A stretch of DNA of 64,000 nt. It comes from Fuerstiella sp. (GTDB taxonomy: Bacteria > Planctomycetota > Planctomycetia > Planctomycetales > Planctomycetaceae). A program made the position numbers and the translations under genes. Under the pieces are notes generated by a model, which had not been told where the DNA came from, made no database searches, and worked only from the letters and a program-made list of their open reading frames with translations. Location: NCBI GenBank assembly GCA_022447225.1, contig JAKVAZ010000014.1, positions 62,001 to 126,000 of the forward strand. Reading direction: 5' to 3'. Every line of letters starts with the position of its first letter. Position 1 is the first letter of the stretch. Positions 9,224 to 18,379 of this stretch are shown piece by piece.

Positions 9224-10618
9224 TCAGGTTTGACCGGTCGTTGCGGAGGTTGACACTGTCTCATCGACAACAACCAGGCGGCGGGTGCAGTCGACCATCA
9301 ACCAGCAGGTTGTCGTCAGTAAATAGACTGCGGCAACAAAGTAGAACAGCCCATTGAAACCGTAATTGGTCTTCACCCATGCCATAATCGGTCCGGCTGC
9401 GAACAGGCCGGTCGCACCAACTGTGTTGACCATCCCGAACACCCGACCGGCGGCGGGGCCTCCGATGTCGGTGACGGTTCCCCACCAGGTGGGCTGACTC
9501 ATGTCGCTGAAGAATTTACACAGGAACAGCACTCCCATGATCACCCGGCCGTCGTCGAACAGCAGGCTGGAACAGATCAGCGCCGCAGCGACCACCTTGC
9601 AGCTGCCGGCAATTAATCTCCGGGCCCATCGTCTGTTACCAATGACCCGGATCAGTACGTCATTGAGAATCCCCCCGCACAGGCCTCCCAGGGCACCACC
9701 AAACAGCGGCAGGCTGGCAAACAATCCCATTTCTGTCGGGCTGAATCCTTTGGCCTGCACCAGGAAAGTTGGCATCCAAAAGACAAACAGGTTGTCGGCG
9801 AAGGTGCTGAAGAACGATGCACCGAAGAAGGCAGCCATATTACGAATGTTGCCGGCGGACCAGTCCCACCGCAGGGGAAGGTTCGATGTGACCACCGGTT
9901 CGTCCGCTTCGATCAATGAGGCTTCAGCTTCGTTAACACGAGGATGCCGGCGAGGCGAATTGCGAAACAACACAGCAAATACGACGGCAAAAATGATTCC
10001 ACCGCCGGCGGTGACCAGCAATGCTGTTTGCCAGGTCAGCTGACACCAGCCCATCAGCAGCATGCCGATGATCAGTGATGAGCAGGCACCGCCGGCCCGA
10101 CCGGCGAACGACGAAATGAACCCCTGCTGAGTCGTGCGTGTGGCTCGGGGAATCCAGGTCTGAGTGATCTTGCCCAGACAGGGGTAACAGGGTGCCTGGG
10201 CCAGTCCCATCGCCAGTCGAATGGTCGCCAGACCGTACAATGTGGACATCACGGCCGGTGCCGCTGTGACTACCGACCACAGAACAGCGCTGGCAGGAAT
10301 AACAAGATGCGGCCCCATCAGGTCACCCGCCAGCCCTCCCGGGAACTGTCCCAGCGAGTAGGTGATTCCGATCAGGCCATCCAGCCACCCCATTTGCTCT
10401 TCGGTGACCACGCCGTCTTCCAGCATGTACGGTTTGATCACGCCCCAGGAATATCGATGGACATAATTGATGTAGCTGGCGAGTGAGGCCAGTCCAAAAA
10501 TTAACCAGCGCACATTGGTCGGCTGATCGGCGTCGATTTTGTCACCTGATGAAACGAGGTCTGGTGTCGATGACATAAATTGACTCGTTGGGTCCGTATT
10601 GATCGCGGGTCGATCCAC
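9224..10618 (-). CDS. MFS transporter, anion:cation symporter (sugar-acid type)
   Basis: The 464-residue protein has about 12 hydrophobic segments starting with NVRWLIFGLASLASYINYVHRYSW. The helix 1-3 region has the layout of the ACS family, including 'Y.LGQFPGGLAGD' and a GLAQAPCYPCLGK helix. ACS members import hexuronates, galactonate, glucarate or related anions by proton symport. The GTG at 10616-10618 gives the longest form; ATG 10576 (MSSTPDLV) is equally possible and would shorten the soluble N-terminus by 14 residues. Its position beside the dehydratase and dehydrogenase suggests it supplies their substrate. Confidence 0.85.
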   Translation of the reverse strand: MDRPAINTDPTSQFMSSTPDLVSSGDKIDADQPTNVRWLIFGLASLASYINYVHRYSWGVIKPYMLEDGVVTEEQMGWLDGLIGITYSLGQFPGGLAGDLMGPHLVIPASAVLWSVVTAAPAVMSTLYGLATIRLAMGLAQAPCYPCLGKITQTWIPRATRTTQQGFISSFAGRAGGACSSLIIGMLLMGWCQLTWQTALLVTAGGGIIFAVVFAVLFRNSPRRHPRVNEAEASLIEADEPVVTSNLPLRWDWSAGNIRNMAAFFGASFFSTFADNLFVFWMPTFLVQAKGFSPTEMGLFASLPLFGGALGGLCGGILNDVLIRVIGNRRWARRLIAGSCKVVAAALICSSLLFDDGRVIMGVLFLCKFFSDMSQPTWWGTVTDIGGPAAGRVFGMVNTVGATGLFAAGPIMAWVKTNYGFNGLFYFVAAVYLLTTTCWLMVDCTRRLVVVDETVSTSATTGQT

Positions 10619-11178
10619 TGATGAATCAGCAGTTTGTTCCGCCAGTGGGAACCGTTCTGACCGGCCACGTGTTTTTCGGTCCGCGTGCGAAATGTTTATG
10701 AAATATCAATTCTGCATTTTGACAAGTTAACTTGCAATCCTGTGAGGCGTGGAGCAATAACGCACAAATCTCTCAGGAAGACGAACCGCAGTTGCAGCAG
10801 TTGCGGACGGTCAACAGGTTTTAGCACCACGCATGGTGACAGTAACTCCAGGCCTGTTTGACACGCACATCGCCTTGAAAATTTGTCGTTTGGCAACTTT
10901 CAAAATTTCGCATACCGGTATTAGCCAATGACGGTGATTCTTAGCTGGCTTTGGAACCTGGCAAATTAGATGAAATGACTGAGCCTCCGGGACTCATGAA
11001 CAACAAGTCGCGCCGGTTCGGATTGTTGATTCCGAACACAGCTGAAGTTACGTTGAGGTCGAAGTAGTCAAACCGTCTGCGTTCTGCCCGCAGCGTTCAG
11101 GATCTCCCCCGGTTTTATGCTGTCCTGTTCGCAGACTATGTCAGCCCACCAAATATAAGGCCCCACAATGTCACGCGT
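10619..11178. other. Non-coding stretch, nothing recognised
   Basis: About 560 bp upstream of the MFS gene with no convincing gene. Candidate frames are short, and their translations show no motif. It probably contains the MFS promoter. Confidence 0.4.
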
Positions 11179-11403
11179 TTGTGGAATATTAAGTATGAGT
11201 TTTGCGTGGCGATTTGCGGCGGCTGCGCAGAGAATTCAGGTTACTTGTTCGACCAGCTGGCAGTTTCGTCCAGTCCGGCACAGTTTCGCTCAAGGTTTTC
11301 AGGTTTGCAAAGTGAGTCCATTGAATTGTCAGGATTTCACATCCAATGCCAAAGTGACGGGTGTTTCGCATCGGGTCACTGTCGGTTCCGTGTTTACGAA
11401 TGA
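11179..11403 (+). pseudogene. Truncated paralogue of the FGE-fold lipoprotein N-terminus
   Basis: The frame from 11179 begins TTG-TGG (start codon apparently lost) and reads a leader with KYEF and a CGGCA segment. It then gives LFDQLAVSSSPAQFRSRF and GLQS. This aligns with residues about 50-75 of the intact lipoprotein at 14500 (LFDQLAISSSPADFLSKF, VIQS). Similarity stops soon after, the HEAT-like and FGE parts are missing, and the frame ends at 11403. It is best read as a remnant of a duplication. The 300 bp after it, up to the LRR gene, hold nothing clear. Confidence 0.6.
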
Positions 11404-11711
11404 CTGGAAACAGTTCACGTCGCTGCAGATTCCAGCAGGTGTAAATTTGTCATTTATGTGTGCGGCGTTGTTCATTTCCACCGTTTCTCCGGGGCTAACC
11501 CTGGCCTCTCTCGAAAGAAACAGAGACAATGTTGACGACACGTTTTCGATATTGCCTGGCTCCTGAAGGCCCGCGGTGGTTCCCGGATGACACGACCTGT
11601 TTTTTGAGCAAAGTCATAATCAGCGGCCAGGTGGATTGTTACGAACGATCGGAAACGGAGAATTATGGATCGAATACACCAAACAAACACACCGGTTACG
11701 GGGGCCATGTA

Positions 11712-12587
11712 ATGAACGCCAGCTCGGCAGGTTTTTTCATTTCTTTGACATTACTGATTTTCGCAGGTTGTGATTCATCGATTCAAACACCGTCATCGAC
11801 TGAAACACCGGGCATAGCTGAAACACCGACGGCAGGTGAAGAATCGACGGCAGACCCAACACCGTCATCGCCTGAAACACCGGCCATAGCTGAAACACCA
11901 TCGGTAGTTGAACAACCGAACGCAGAGGAAGAAGCTATGGCTGTGATTGAAGCTTTGGGAGGTGTGGTCATCCAGCGGGAGGGAGTCGCCAACGACTGCA
12001 ACTTTTCCTATGCGCAGATCGCTGATGCGGATCTGGAGCACATCAAGGAGCTTACCCGGCTCCAAAGCCTCGGCCTGACCGCGACACCGATTACGGATGC
12101 CGGGCTGGAACATCTTAACGGACTCACCGGTCTGAAGAGTCTTCATCTCTCCTTCACGTCGATTACTGATGCGGGTCTGGAACACCTCACCGGACTCACC
12201 GGCCTGACAGAACTCCGCCTCAACAACACGGTGATTACGGATGCCGGGCTGGAGCACATCAGCGGGCTCACCCGACTCCAAAGCCTCGGCCTGACTGCGA
12301 CACAGATCACGAATGCCGGACTGGAACATCTCAACGGACTGACCAGTCTGAAGATTCTCTACCTGTCCTTCACTCCGATTACCGACGCGGGTCTGGAACA
12401 CCTGACCGGACTCACCAGCCTGGAGTCACTTCACCTCGGCAGGACGTCGGTTACCGGCGCGGGTCTGGAACACCTCAAACGACTCACCGGTCTGAAGGAT
12501 GTCTACCTCGATCGCAGTCGGTTCACCGACGCAGGGCTGGAAGAACTGAGTACAGCGCTGCCTGCCTGTACTGTCCATGCGAACTGA
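11712..12587 (+). CDS. Leucine-rich-repeat lipoprotein
   Basis: From ATG 11712 the 291-residue product has a lipoprotein signal ending in FAGC (Cys20). A Pro/Thr/Glu-rich linker of imperfect ETP..AETP repeats follows (residues 25-70). Then come seven 24-residue leucine-rich repeats and a partial eighth, of the form 'DAGLEHL.GLT.L..L.L..T.IT'. This is the small-bacterial LRR subtype common in planctomycetes. It should be membrane-anchored outside the cytoplasm and act as a protein-binding surface; no partner can be named. The open frame extends upstream to 11529, but those 61 residues carry no signal, so the internal ATG was chosen. Repeat units are very similar in DNA, hinting at repeat-number variation. 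Confidence 0.8.
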   Translation: MNASSAGFFISLTLLIFAGCDSSIQTPSSTETPGIAETPTAGEESTADPTPSSPETPAIAETPSVVEQPNAEEEAMAVIEALGGVVIQREGVANDCNFSYAQIADADLEHIKELTRLQSLGLTATPITDAGLEHLNGLTGLKSLHLSFTSITDAGLEHLTGLTGLTELRLNNTVITDAGLEHISGLTRLQSLGLTATQITNAGLEHLNGLTSLKILYLSFTPITDAGLEHLTGLTSLESLHLGRTSVTGAGLEHLKRLTGLKDVYLDRSRFTDAGLEELSTALPACTVHAN

Positions 12588-12659
12588 ACCGGCGGATTCG
12601 TCCGGCAATCACGAATGCGCCACGGCCCGTGAAACGGTACACGTGAAAGCGACATCCAA

Positions 12660-13322
12660 TCAGGCATCAGAGTGGTTAATGCGAGGCTCCGGAATCACAA
12701 TTGCCGAATCGGACAGGGCAATTGGGCCAAACAACGCAAAGTAGTAACGAAACTGCAGCTTTTGCACACCAGGTTTGATGCCGACGTGCAGTTGCAGTCT
12801 TTGAGGACCGGTGTACTTGTCGATTTCTGTTTCACAGAACTTTCCGTCCTGGAATACTTTGTAGTCGTCAATACGGCATAGATCATCTTCCTCGTCCATA
12901 TCGTCCGGGGTCGCGTCCGGCCCGACCAGCAGCAGTTCTCTCGGTTCCCAGTGCGCGAATCCATCAGTACCCGCAGCCGGTGTAATGGTCACGTCCAGTT
13001 TATGCCAGATGAATTGTGTGACTTCCTCATGCAGATCCTGAAGATCTTCTTCCATGTCATCGTCTTCATCGAATTCTTCAGCATCGAATTCCGGCGGGGC
13101 GGCGGTGCTGACGTCATGCAGCGTAATCTGAGCGCCCGACAGGGTTTTGCTTTTCAGTTTAAAAGGGCCCAGGAAGGCCCGATGCAGGATGAACGGTACG
13201 ATCCACGCGAGACTGAAAACCGCTCCCACAATACAGATGACTCCAACCCACCACGGCAGAAACTTAAATACCAGAAACACGGCTGCGAGAGACACGGCGA
13301 TCAACAGCACGAATTTGTTCAT
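12660..13322 (-). CDS. Membrane-anchored protein of unknown function
   Basis: ATG 13320-13322 has GGAG seven bases upstream and gives 220 residues. Two hydrophobic segments at the N-terminus (FVLLIAVSLAAVFLVF and WWVGVICIVGAVFSLAWIVPFIL) form a membrane hairpin. A soluble domain follows with a strongly acidic stretch (EFDAEEFDEDDDMEED) and later strands such as HKLDVTITP and LQLHVGIKPGVQKLQF. The longer open frame to 13451 adds residues without RBS support. I do not recognise the family. It is convergent with the LRR gene. Confidence 0.65.
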   Translation of the reverse strand: MNKFVLLIAVSLAAVFLVFKFLPWWVGVICIVGAVFSLAWIVPFILHRAFLGPFKLKSKTLSGAQITLHDVSTAAPPEFDAEEFDEDDDMEEDLQDLHEEVTQFIWHKLDVTITPAAGTDGFAHWEPRELLLVGPDATPDDMDEEDDLCRIDDYKVFQDGKFCETEIDKYTGPQRLQLHVGIKPGVQKLQFRYYFALFGPIALSDSAIVIPEPRINHSDA

Positions 13323-14499
13323 CAATGATCTCCAGAGTGGTGATTGAGTCCTGTTCGATTCCGCAGGCTGATTGTGATCTGCGGGGTGAAATTTGTGATC
13401 ATGCAGGGGGTATGATTCAAAGCAACCGTCGCAGGCGGTCCGTACCGTCACCGGCTACAGACAGCTCATCCCGTCAAACGTTTTTGGTGTGACGAATTGT
13501 GACAGGGCCGCAGTACTACATAATTCGTGCCAAACGTCGAACAGCCGCCAAAAGCAGTCGCCAACGGGCCTCGTGTTGGATTTGTTCTTCTGCAGTGCAG
13601 CAATTCGAAACAGGCCTTCAGCTTAGGTGTGCCAAATTGCACCAGCAAACGGGCAGTCGCTGGACACCATTTGACGCTCACCCCAAAGCTGTGGTCCGGG
13701 ACTAGATTGAACATCGCCGCGGTCAGAAACCGATGTCTTTCAGCAGCCTGGCCTTTGTTGGCAGGCCGGCGTTCCCACAGCAGTCGACAGACTGTTTTTG
13801 CGGGGTCGACCCTGTTTGGATTCAGCAAGTTCAATGGTTGTCAAACCGTGGATTCCGCCGTTCCCTCTGTAGGCCAAATTCAACGTGCACCGGGTACCAC
13901 AGACAGCATTCTGCACCGCCCGACTGCTCGAAGGGAAAGGGCGGTAAGCACGGAGGCAGACGTCCCTCAAATTTCTGTCCGATTCACTGGCGTGTTCTCT
14001 GAAGAACAGAGGGTGCTGCTGTATCATGCGAAGTGAATTGCCGTGGGCACGGTGTTATGCTGAGCGGTCGCGTGTTTACTTTGCTGAGCATCCTCGCCAC
14101 AGTCATTGCTCCTTTGGTGGGAAATTATTGATATCTGATTCCGACGCCTCTGACGATCCTTCCTTATCTCTGCAGCAGCAGAGTGATGTCACAGGCGATC
14201 GCTTTGAAGCTGATTGAATCCAGCATGGACATCAAGCAGATGATCGCTTGGTTTGAAGCCGAACGTTCGACCCTGACCATGACGGATCATTCGCACATTG
14301 CCAATCTGCCGGGTGTGGGGATCACGAAGCACGGCACTTCCTGCTTTATGCTGAAACGTTGCAAATCGGCTGAAATGGCAGCATGGAACCGAAGGGGCTG
14401 TGAAATTCATAAAAAACAAACAATGGTCAGACTGTGATTGGTCCTCAGAATGAGCTGATCACCGATTGTATGTCTGGTCACCAGATTAAAGGGATCAAA
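13323..14499. other. 1.2-kb gap with no supported gene
   Basis: Several overlapping frames on both strands (for example 13527-14036 plus, 13466-13834 minus, 14183-14437 plus) are open. None shows a recognisable domain, a signal peptide or a convincing RBS, and they contradict each other. The region may hold decayed coding DNA. Confidence 0.4.
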
Positions 14500-16038
14500 A
14501 TGTGGCGTGAGTATGAAATCCTGTGTCTGAGCCTTTGGGTGGTGAGTTGCTGTGGTTGCGCCCAGGATCAAGCCGATTCGGGAACGCCTCCGGAACCGAA
14601 AGCAGTGAACTCACAGAAGGTGGTACCTCAGGAAATCCCGGTCGCGACTGTTGAAGACTTGTTTGATCAGCTGGCAATTTCGTCGAGTCCTGCCGATTTT
14701 CTGTCAAAATTCACCGTGATACAAAGCGATCACGGTGATGCGGCCGTACGTCTGGCGGAACAGGAACTTGCTCAGCCGATTAAGAGCGATGTCAGTCCGG
14801 AAGAATCCGAAGTATTGGTTCGTCGTCAGGCCAATGCGGCAATCCTGCTGTTGAAACTGGATAAGCCACAGTCGGTGTGGCCTTTGCTGAAACAGAGTCC
14901 GGATCCCGGTCTCCGCAGTTCTATTATCAATTGGCTGGGCCCGCGGGGAGGTGATGTGCAGACTGTCATCTCCCGCTATGAACAGGAATCGGAAGTGAGC
15001 GTCCGGCGTGCGCTGCTGCTTTGTCTGGGGGAGTTTGAGTTATCGGATTCGGCTCGTCAGCCACTGATCGACAAACTGCTGGATGTTTACAGGAACGATC
15101 CGGAAGCGGGTGTTCATGCAGCGGCCGAATGGCTGCTGCGTCGGTGGTATGCGGCGGAACAACTGGTGATGATTGATGAAGAGCTTGCTCAGACCGGTGG
15201 ACAATTTTTGACGGTCGATGACAACGCCCGCGACTGGTTTATCAATGGCCAGGGGCAGACGTTTGCCGCGCTTGATGGCGGTGAATTTCAGATGGGATCT
15301 GCGGAAACGGAAGCTCACCATCAAGAAGATGAAAATTTGCACCGTCGTGTGATTGAAGGTCGATTTGCGATAGGTGTGAAAGAAGTGACGTTCGCCCAGT
15401 GGCGCACGTTCAGCAGTCAGGCGGGTCTGACGGATGATGAGTCTGTCAGTGGCAGCGATGACTCACCGGTGGTGAATGTAACCTGGTTTCAGGCCGTCCA
15501 TTACTGCAACTGGCTAAGCGAGCGGGAAGGGATTCCAGAGGATCAGTGGTGTTACGAAGCGAATGCTGACGGTGTTTACGGTCCGGGAATGAAATCTCAT
15601 GATAATTTTTGGGAGCGGGGCGGTTACCGCTTACCGACGGAGTCGGAATGGGAATATGCGTGTCGAGCGGGTTCAGTGACCAGTTATAACTACGGCAATA
15701 CGAACGACCTGTTGTCGAGGTATGCCTGGCACGGGGAGATTAGTGGAGATTATCCCCATCCTGTGGGTCTGCTGAAGCCGAACGACTTTGGTCTGTTCGA
15801 TATGCATGGGAATGTGTTGGAGTGGTGCTCGGACTGGTATGGTGAATATCCGGACGAAGTTGTCCGTGATCGCAAGGGACCTTTGCAGGGTTCGGACCGG
15901 GTGCTCCGGGGTGGCAGCTGGATCAGCAACGCCAGGTATTGCCGTTCAGCGTTCCGCATCTACTATGCGCCGGTCAACCGTTACATCAACCTGGGCTTTC
16001 GTGTGTGTCTGAGTCCGTCGGGGGCCGGAGGCCGGTAA
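14500..16038 (+). CDS. Lipoprotein with HEAT-like repeats and an FGE-sulfatase (C-type-lectin-like) domain
   Basis: From ATG 14500 the 512-residue protein has a lipoprotein signal (lipobox at Cys17 or Cys20). Residues about 70-230 are helical repeats resembling HEAT. Residues about 265-512 are an FGE-sulfatase domain: GGEFQMGSAE, VTFAQWRTF, 'VVNVTWFQAVHYCNWLS', YRLPTESEWEYACRAG, GLFDMHGNVLEWCSDWYGE, RVLRGGSW, and the C-terminal LGFRVCLSPSGAGG. Most bacterial proteins of this class are binding folds rather than true formylglycine-generating enzymes. The 3' 124 bases align with the DGR template at 26327-26450 without gaps. In the inner part (26333-26428), 15 differences fall on template adenines and 7 on other bases, as if this were an old DGR target that has since drifted. 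Confidence 0.8.
   Translation: MWREYEILCLSLWVVSCCGCAQDQADSGTPPEPKAVNSQKVVPQEIPVATVEDLFDQLAISSSPADFLSKFTVIQSDHGDAAVRLAEQELAQPIKSDVSPEESEVLVRRQANAAILLLKLDKPQSVWPLLKQSPDPGLRSSIINWLGPRGGDVQTVISRYEQESEVSVRRALLLCLGEFELSDSARQPLIDKLLDVYRNDPEAGVHAAAEWLLRRWYAAEQLVMIDEELAQTGGQFLTVDDNARDWFINGQGQTFAALDGGEFQMGSAETEAHHQEDENLHRRVIEGRFAIGVKEVTFAQWRTFSSQAGLTDDESVSGSDDSPVVNVTWFQAVHYCNWLSEREGIPEDQWCYEANADGVYGPGMKSHDNFWERGGYRLPTESEWEYACRAGSVTSYNYGNTNDLLSRYAWHGEISGDYPHPVGLLKPNDFGLFDMHGNVLEWCSDWYGEYPDEVVRDRKGPLQGSDRVLRGGSWISNARYCRSAFRIYYAPVNRYINLGFRVCLSPSGAGGR
15889..16017 (+). repeat. Degenerate VR-like segment in the FGE lipoprotein
   Basis: This stretch pairs base for base with the template repeat (offset 10438). 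The Asn-AAC codons of the template appear here as ATC, AGC, TTC, TAC, TAT or GTC, while the framework (GGSW, CRSA, LGF) is kept. Unlike the true VR it also carries several silent non-adenine changes and an eroded 3' end. It is therefore probably not an efficient acceptor for this template today. Confidence 0.5.
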
Positions 16039-17284
16039 GGGCAATGGCACAGAAGTATCGCGACCAGCGTAGCCAGTCTCTCGCGTTTTCTTTCAATCTC
16101 AGGCTCCGCCCTCCCTCAGTCCCAGGTTCCGGCCAGACATTGCCAGTTCTGGAAGCGGTGCGTGGATCGTTTCATCACTGAGGAACATTGGTTGTCACGG
16201 TGAGCAGGGAAACAGAGCTTTCCGGGCCGGCGCTCCGCAGTCGGAGCTGCGGAAAGAGATCACCAATCGAATAGTTTGACTGTTACCGACTCATGTGTTT
16301 TGCAGCTGGATGGAAAACAGCCCAAAAGGTGACTCGAAAGTATGACCTGAAGACAATGGAAGAACAATTCGTCAAAGCGAAGCCCGAACGGTCTGAATTG
16401 GCCTGGCATGCCTCTCATCAAACAGTGACTTGTCCGGATAAACACAGCTCATCAGTCAAACCGCTGGTACAAGATAGCCGAGGCGGGACTCGAACCCGCA
16501 CGCCCTTTACGGACCCGGGATTTTAAGTCCACCCATACTGTCTGACCAGTGTCCGGCGAGTGTCGGAACACTGGTTTTTGACGCGTGTGATTGATGCAGG
16601 AAACTGCGCCAAATGGCTGCTGCATCCAGTGCGAGGTGACACTTTAGGTGACACCTCGCCTGGGATCGGCAGGTCGAGATGTCAAAACATGATCTGGATG
16701 AGATCCGCTAAGCCATCGGGTTTTGCTGAACGAGCGTGGGAACATTCAGCAGCTTCAAGTTGCGCAGCATGAACTGCAGGCAGCCGACGTGAGCAGGCTG
16801 TCGCTGGGACGTGCAATGGATCCTCAGTCAGTTGTACCTCGCCGCACGCAAGGGGGGCCTTGACCCCCATCGCGGTGCCACATGTATTTAGGCAGGCCTC
16901 TGAGTTTTTTCCCGGCCCAAAGCTTGTTGTGATTTAGGGCAACAGGTCATACTCAGTCGCAGAATATGGTTTCCCGGGTAACGCAGGTCGAGCGAGAGCA
17001 TGGCCAAAGATCACGACAAAAGTCCTCGCGATCAAACCAGTATCGCAGGAGCCGCGGAGTGGCTTAGCCACGGGCCTGTAGACTGAGCGTCGATGCGATG
17101 ACCATCGACGTCCACGCACCAACCGGCGATTTCCCGATCACGTTCGGTTCAGATGATTCGCAGTATGACACAAACCACGATGTAGCGCATCCGCGTGTTG
17201 AGTGACGATCGGTTGGTGAGTGAGTTATGATCGCGTAGTGATACTTAAAGAACGTGCCGATTTGTGAAGCGAGGCTGCGGTGCT
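16039..17284. other. 1.2-kb gap with a tRNA fragment only
   Basis: No protein gene is supported here. It contains the tRNA-Leu 3' half at 16475-16531. It also has a small perfect inverted repeat (GCGAGGTG at 16631-16638 with CACCTCGC at 16652-16659). The first 100 bases weakly resemble the DNA after the DGR target gene. Confidence 0.45.
16475..16531 (-). tRNA. tRNA-Leu(TAA) 3' half (partial or pseudo-tRNA)
   Basis: Read on the minus strand this gives the anticodon loop CTTAAAA (anticodon TAA), the 3' side of the anticodon stem, a long variable arm, a perfect T arm around GGGTTCGAGTCCC, and the acceptor 3' strand CCTCGGC followed by TA. The 5' half does not complete the molecule: the D arm is poor, the anticodon stem 5' strand mismatches, and only about five acceptor pairs can form. 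A clean 3' half starting near the anticodon is what tRNA-targeting integrases leave, so it may mark an old attachment site. Confidence 0.5.
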
Positions 17285-18379
17285 ATGTCGGAAACAAAAC
17301 CACGCATTCAAAAATGGACGCCGGTGTGTCTGATCATTCTGGTCGCAATCGCTGTCTGGCTGGTTCGCAGCGAAGGTGAGAAAAACCGCAAGGCCTTCGA
17401 GAAAGCGAGCACCGATCTGAAACAGGAAATCCGAGACGCTCCCGGCAGGTCCGTGAAAGCGGCTGCGAAGGAAGTGGTTCGCTTGCCGGGACAAATTTTG
17501 GACGAAATCCGAGACGGCGTCCTGGATGACTCTTCATCCGCAGAGACCGATGCGAAGGGCGACCCGACATTCGACGATAAGGTTGATTCGGAGACCAGGC
17601 AGCGTGATGCAAGTGACTTTGTTTCAGATGTTTTCAAGCTGGGCCAAACAATTACCAAGACGGTCGACAACGTTGGGCAGGAAGTCCTGGCATTAAGCGT
17701 CGAAGATGAGAAGCGGATCGGTGGTCAGTTGCACGACCTCATTCGCAAACAGCACAAGGTGTTGAGGTCGGACGGCCAGGCAACTCAATTGAACCGACTG
17801 GCAAAACCGTTGCTGCAGAGCTGTAAGCGTCCGGGCATTGATTACACGTTCACCGTACTGGATTCACCCGAAATCAATGCATTCTCGCACGTGGGCGGTT
17901 ACGTCTACGTCAACACAGGATTGCTGGAGTTCGTGGGGGGAGATGTGGAACTTGAGTTTGTGCTGGGGCACGAAATCGCGCATGTCGAACTAAAGCACTG
18001 TACGCGCAACCTGACATATGCGGCCCGCGCGTCGGAACTGGCGGGAGAATTGGGCGAAACGTTGGTTCAGATCGCGTACCATCTGGTTGCCGTGGGGTAT
18101 TCGGAGGACCAGGAATTTGCAGCCGACAAGTGGGCCTTTCGGCAAATGATCGCATTGGGACGTGATCAGGATAAGGCCCTGGCTCTGCCTCGCCGGTTTG
18201 CAGAGAAGGAGAAGCGGGAGGGACGCAGCAAAGAACGGCCCAGGTCGCGGGCTCCTGCCGATACCGTCGTCCAGGAAATCGACAATCACTTCCGGACTCA
18301 TCCTGCCGCCGCCGAACGACTGCGGCGGTTGAAAGGGCTGAACGTCACGTCTGATGGACGTCGCGACGGTAGAGAATAG
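17285..18379 (+). CDS. Membrane-anchored M48-family zinc metalloprotease
   Basis: ATG 17285 gives 364 residues. One N-terminal transmembrane helix (VCLIILVAIAVWLV) is followed by a charged linker and an M48 peptidase domain. The zinc site HEIAH begins at His229, and the third-ligand helix is the EFAADKWAF segment. 'NAFSHVGGYVYVNTGLLEF' is the usual M48 strand-turn. M48 proteins (HtpX/BepA/LoiP-like) degrade misfolded or envelope proteins, and this one should face the periplasm or equivalent compartment. Its 3' end overlaps the convergent FHA-ABC gene by 35 bases. A role in that envelope system is only suggested by position. Confidence 0.85.
   Translation: MSETKPRIQKWTPVCLIILVAIAVWLVRSEGEKNRKAFEKASTDLKQEIRDAPGRSVKAAAKEVVRLPGQILDEIRDGVLDDSSSAETDAKGDPTFDDKVDSETRQRDASDFVSDVFKLGQTITKTVDNVGQEVLALSVEDEKRIGGQLHDLIRKQHKVLRSDGQATQLNRLAKPLLQSCKRPGIDYTFTVLDSPEINAFSHVGGYVYVNTGLLEFVGGDVELEFVLGHEIAHVELKHCTRNLTYAARASELAGELGETLVQIAYHLVAVGYSEDQEFAADKWAFRQMIALGRDQDKALALPRRFAEKEKREGRSKERPRSRAPADTVVQEIDNHFRTHPAAAERLRRLKGLNVTSDGRRDGRE

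Noticed and set aside
11168-11566. 132-codon open frame overlapping the lipoprotein remnant
   Set aside because: Its translation has no motif, while another frame (11179) shows clear similarity to the lipoprotein at 14500.
13527-14036. 169-codon plus-strand frame and overlapping minus-strand frames
   Set aside because: No RBS, leader or domain; equally long frames lie on both strands, as expected by chance in GC-rich DNA.
14500-16038. Genuine formylglycine-generating enzyme activity for the FGE-fold proteins
   Set aside because: No sulfatase is encoded in the window, and FGE folds fused to kinases, lipoproteins or DGR VRs usually serve as binding domains.
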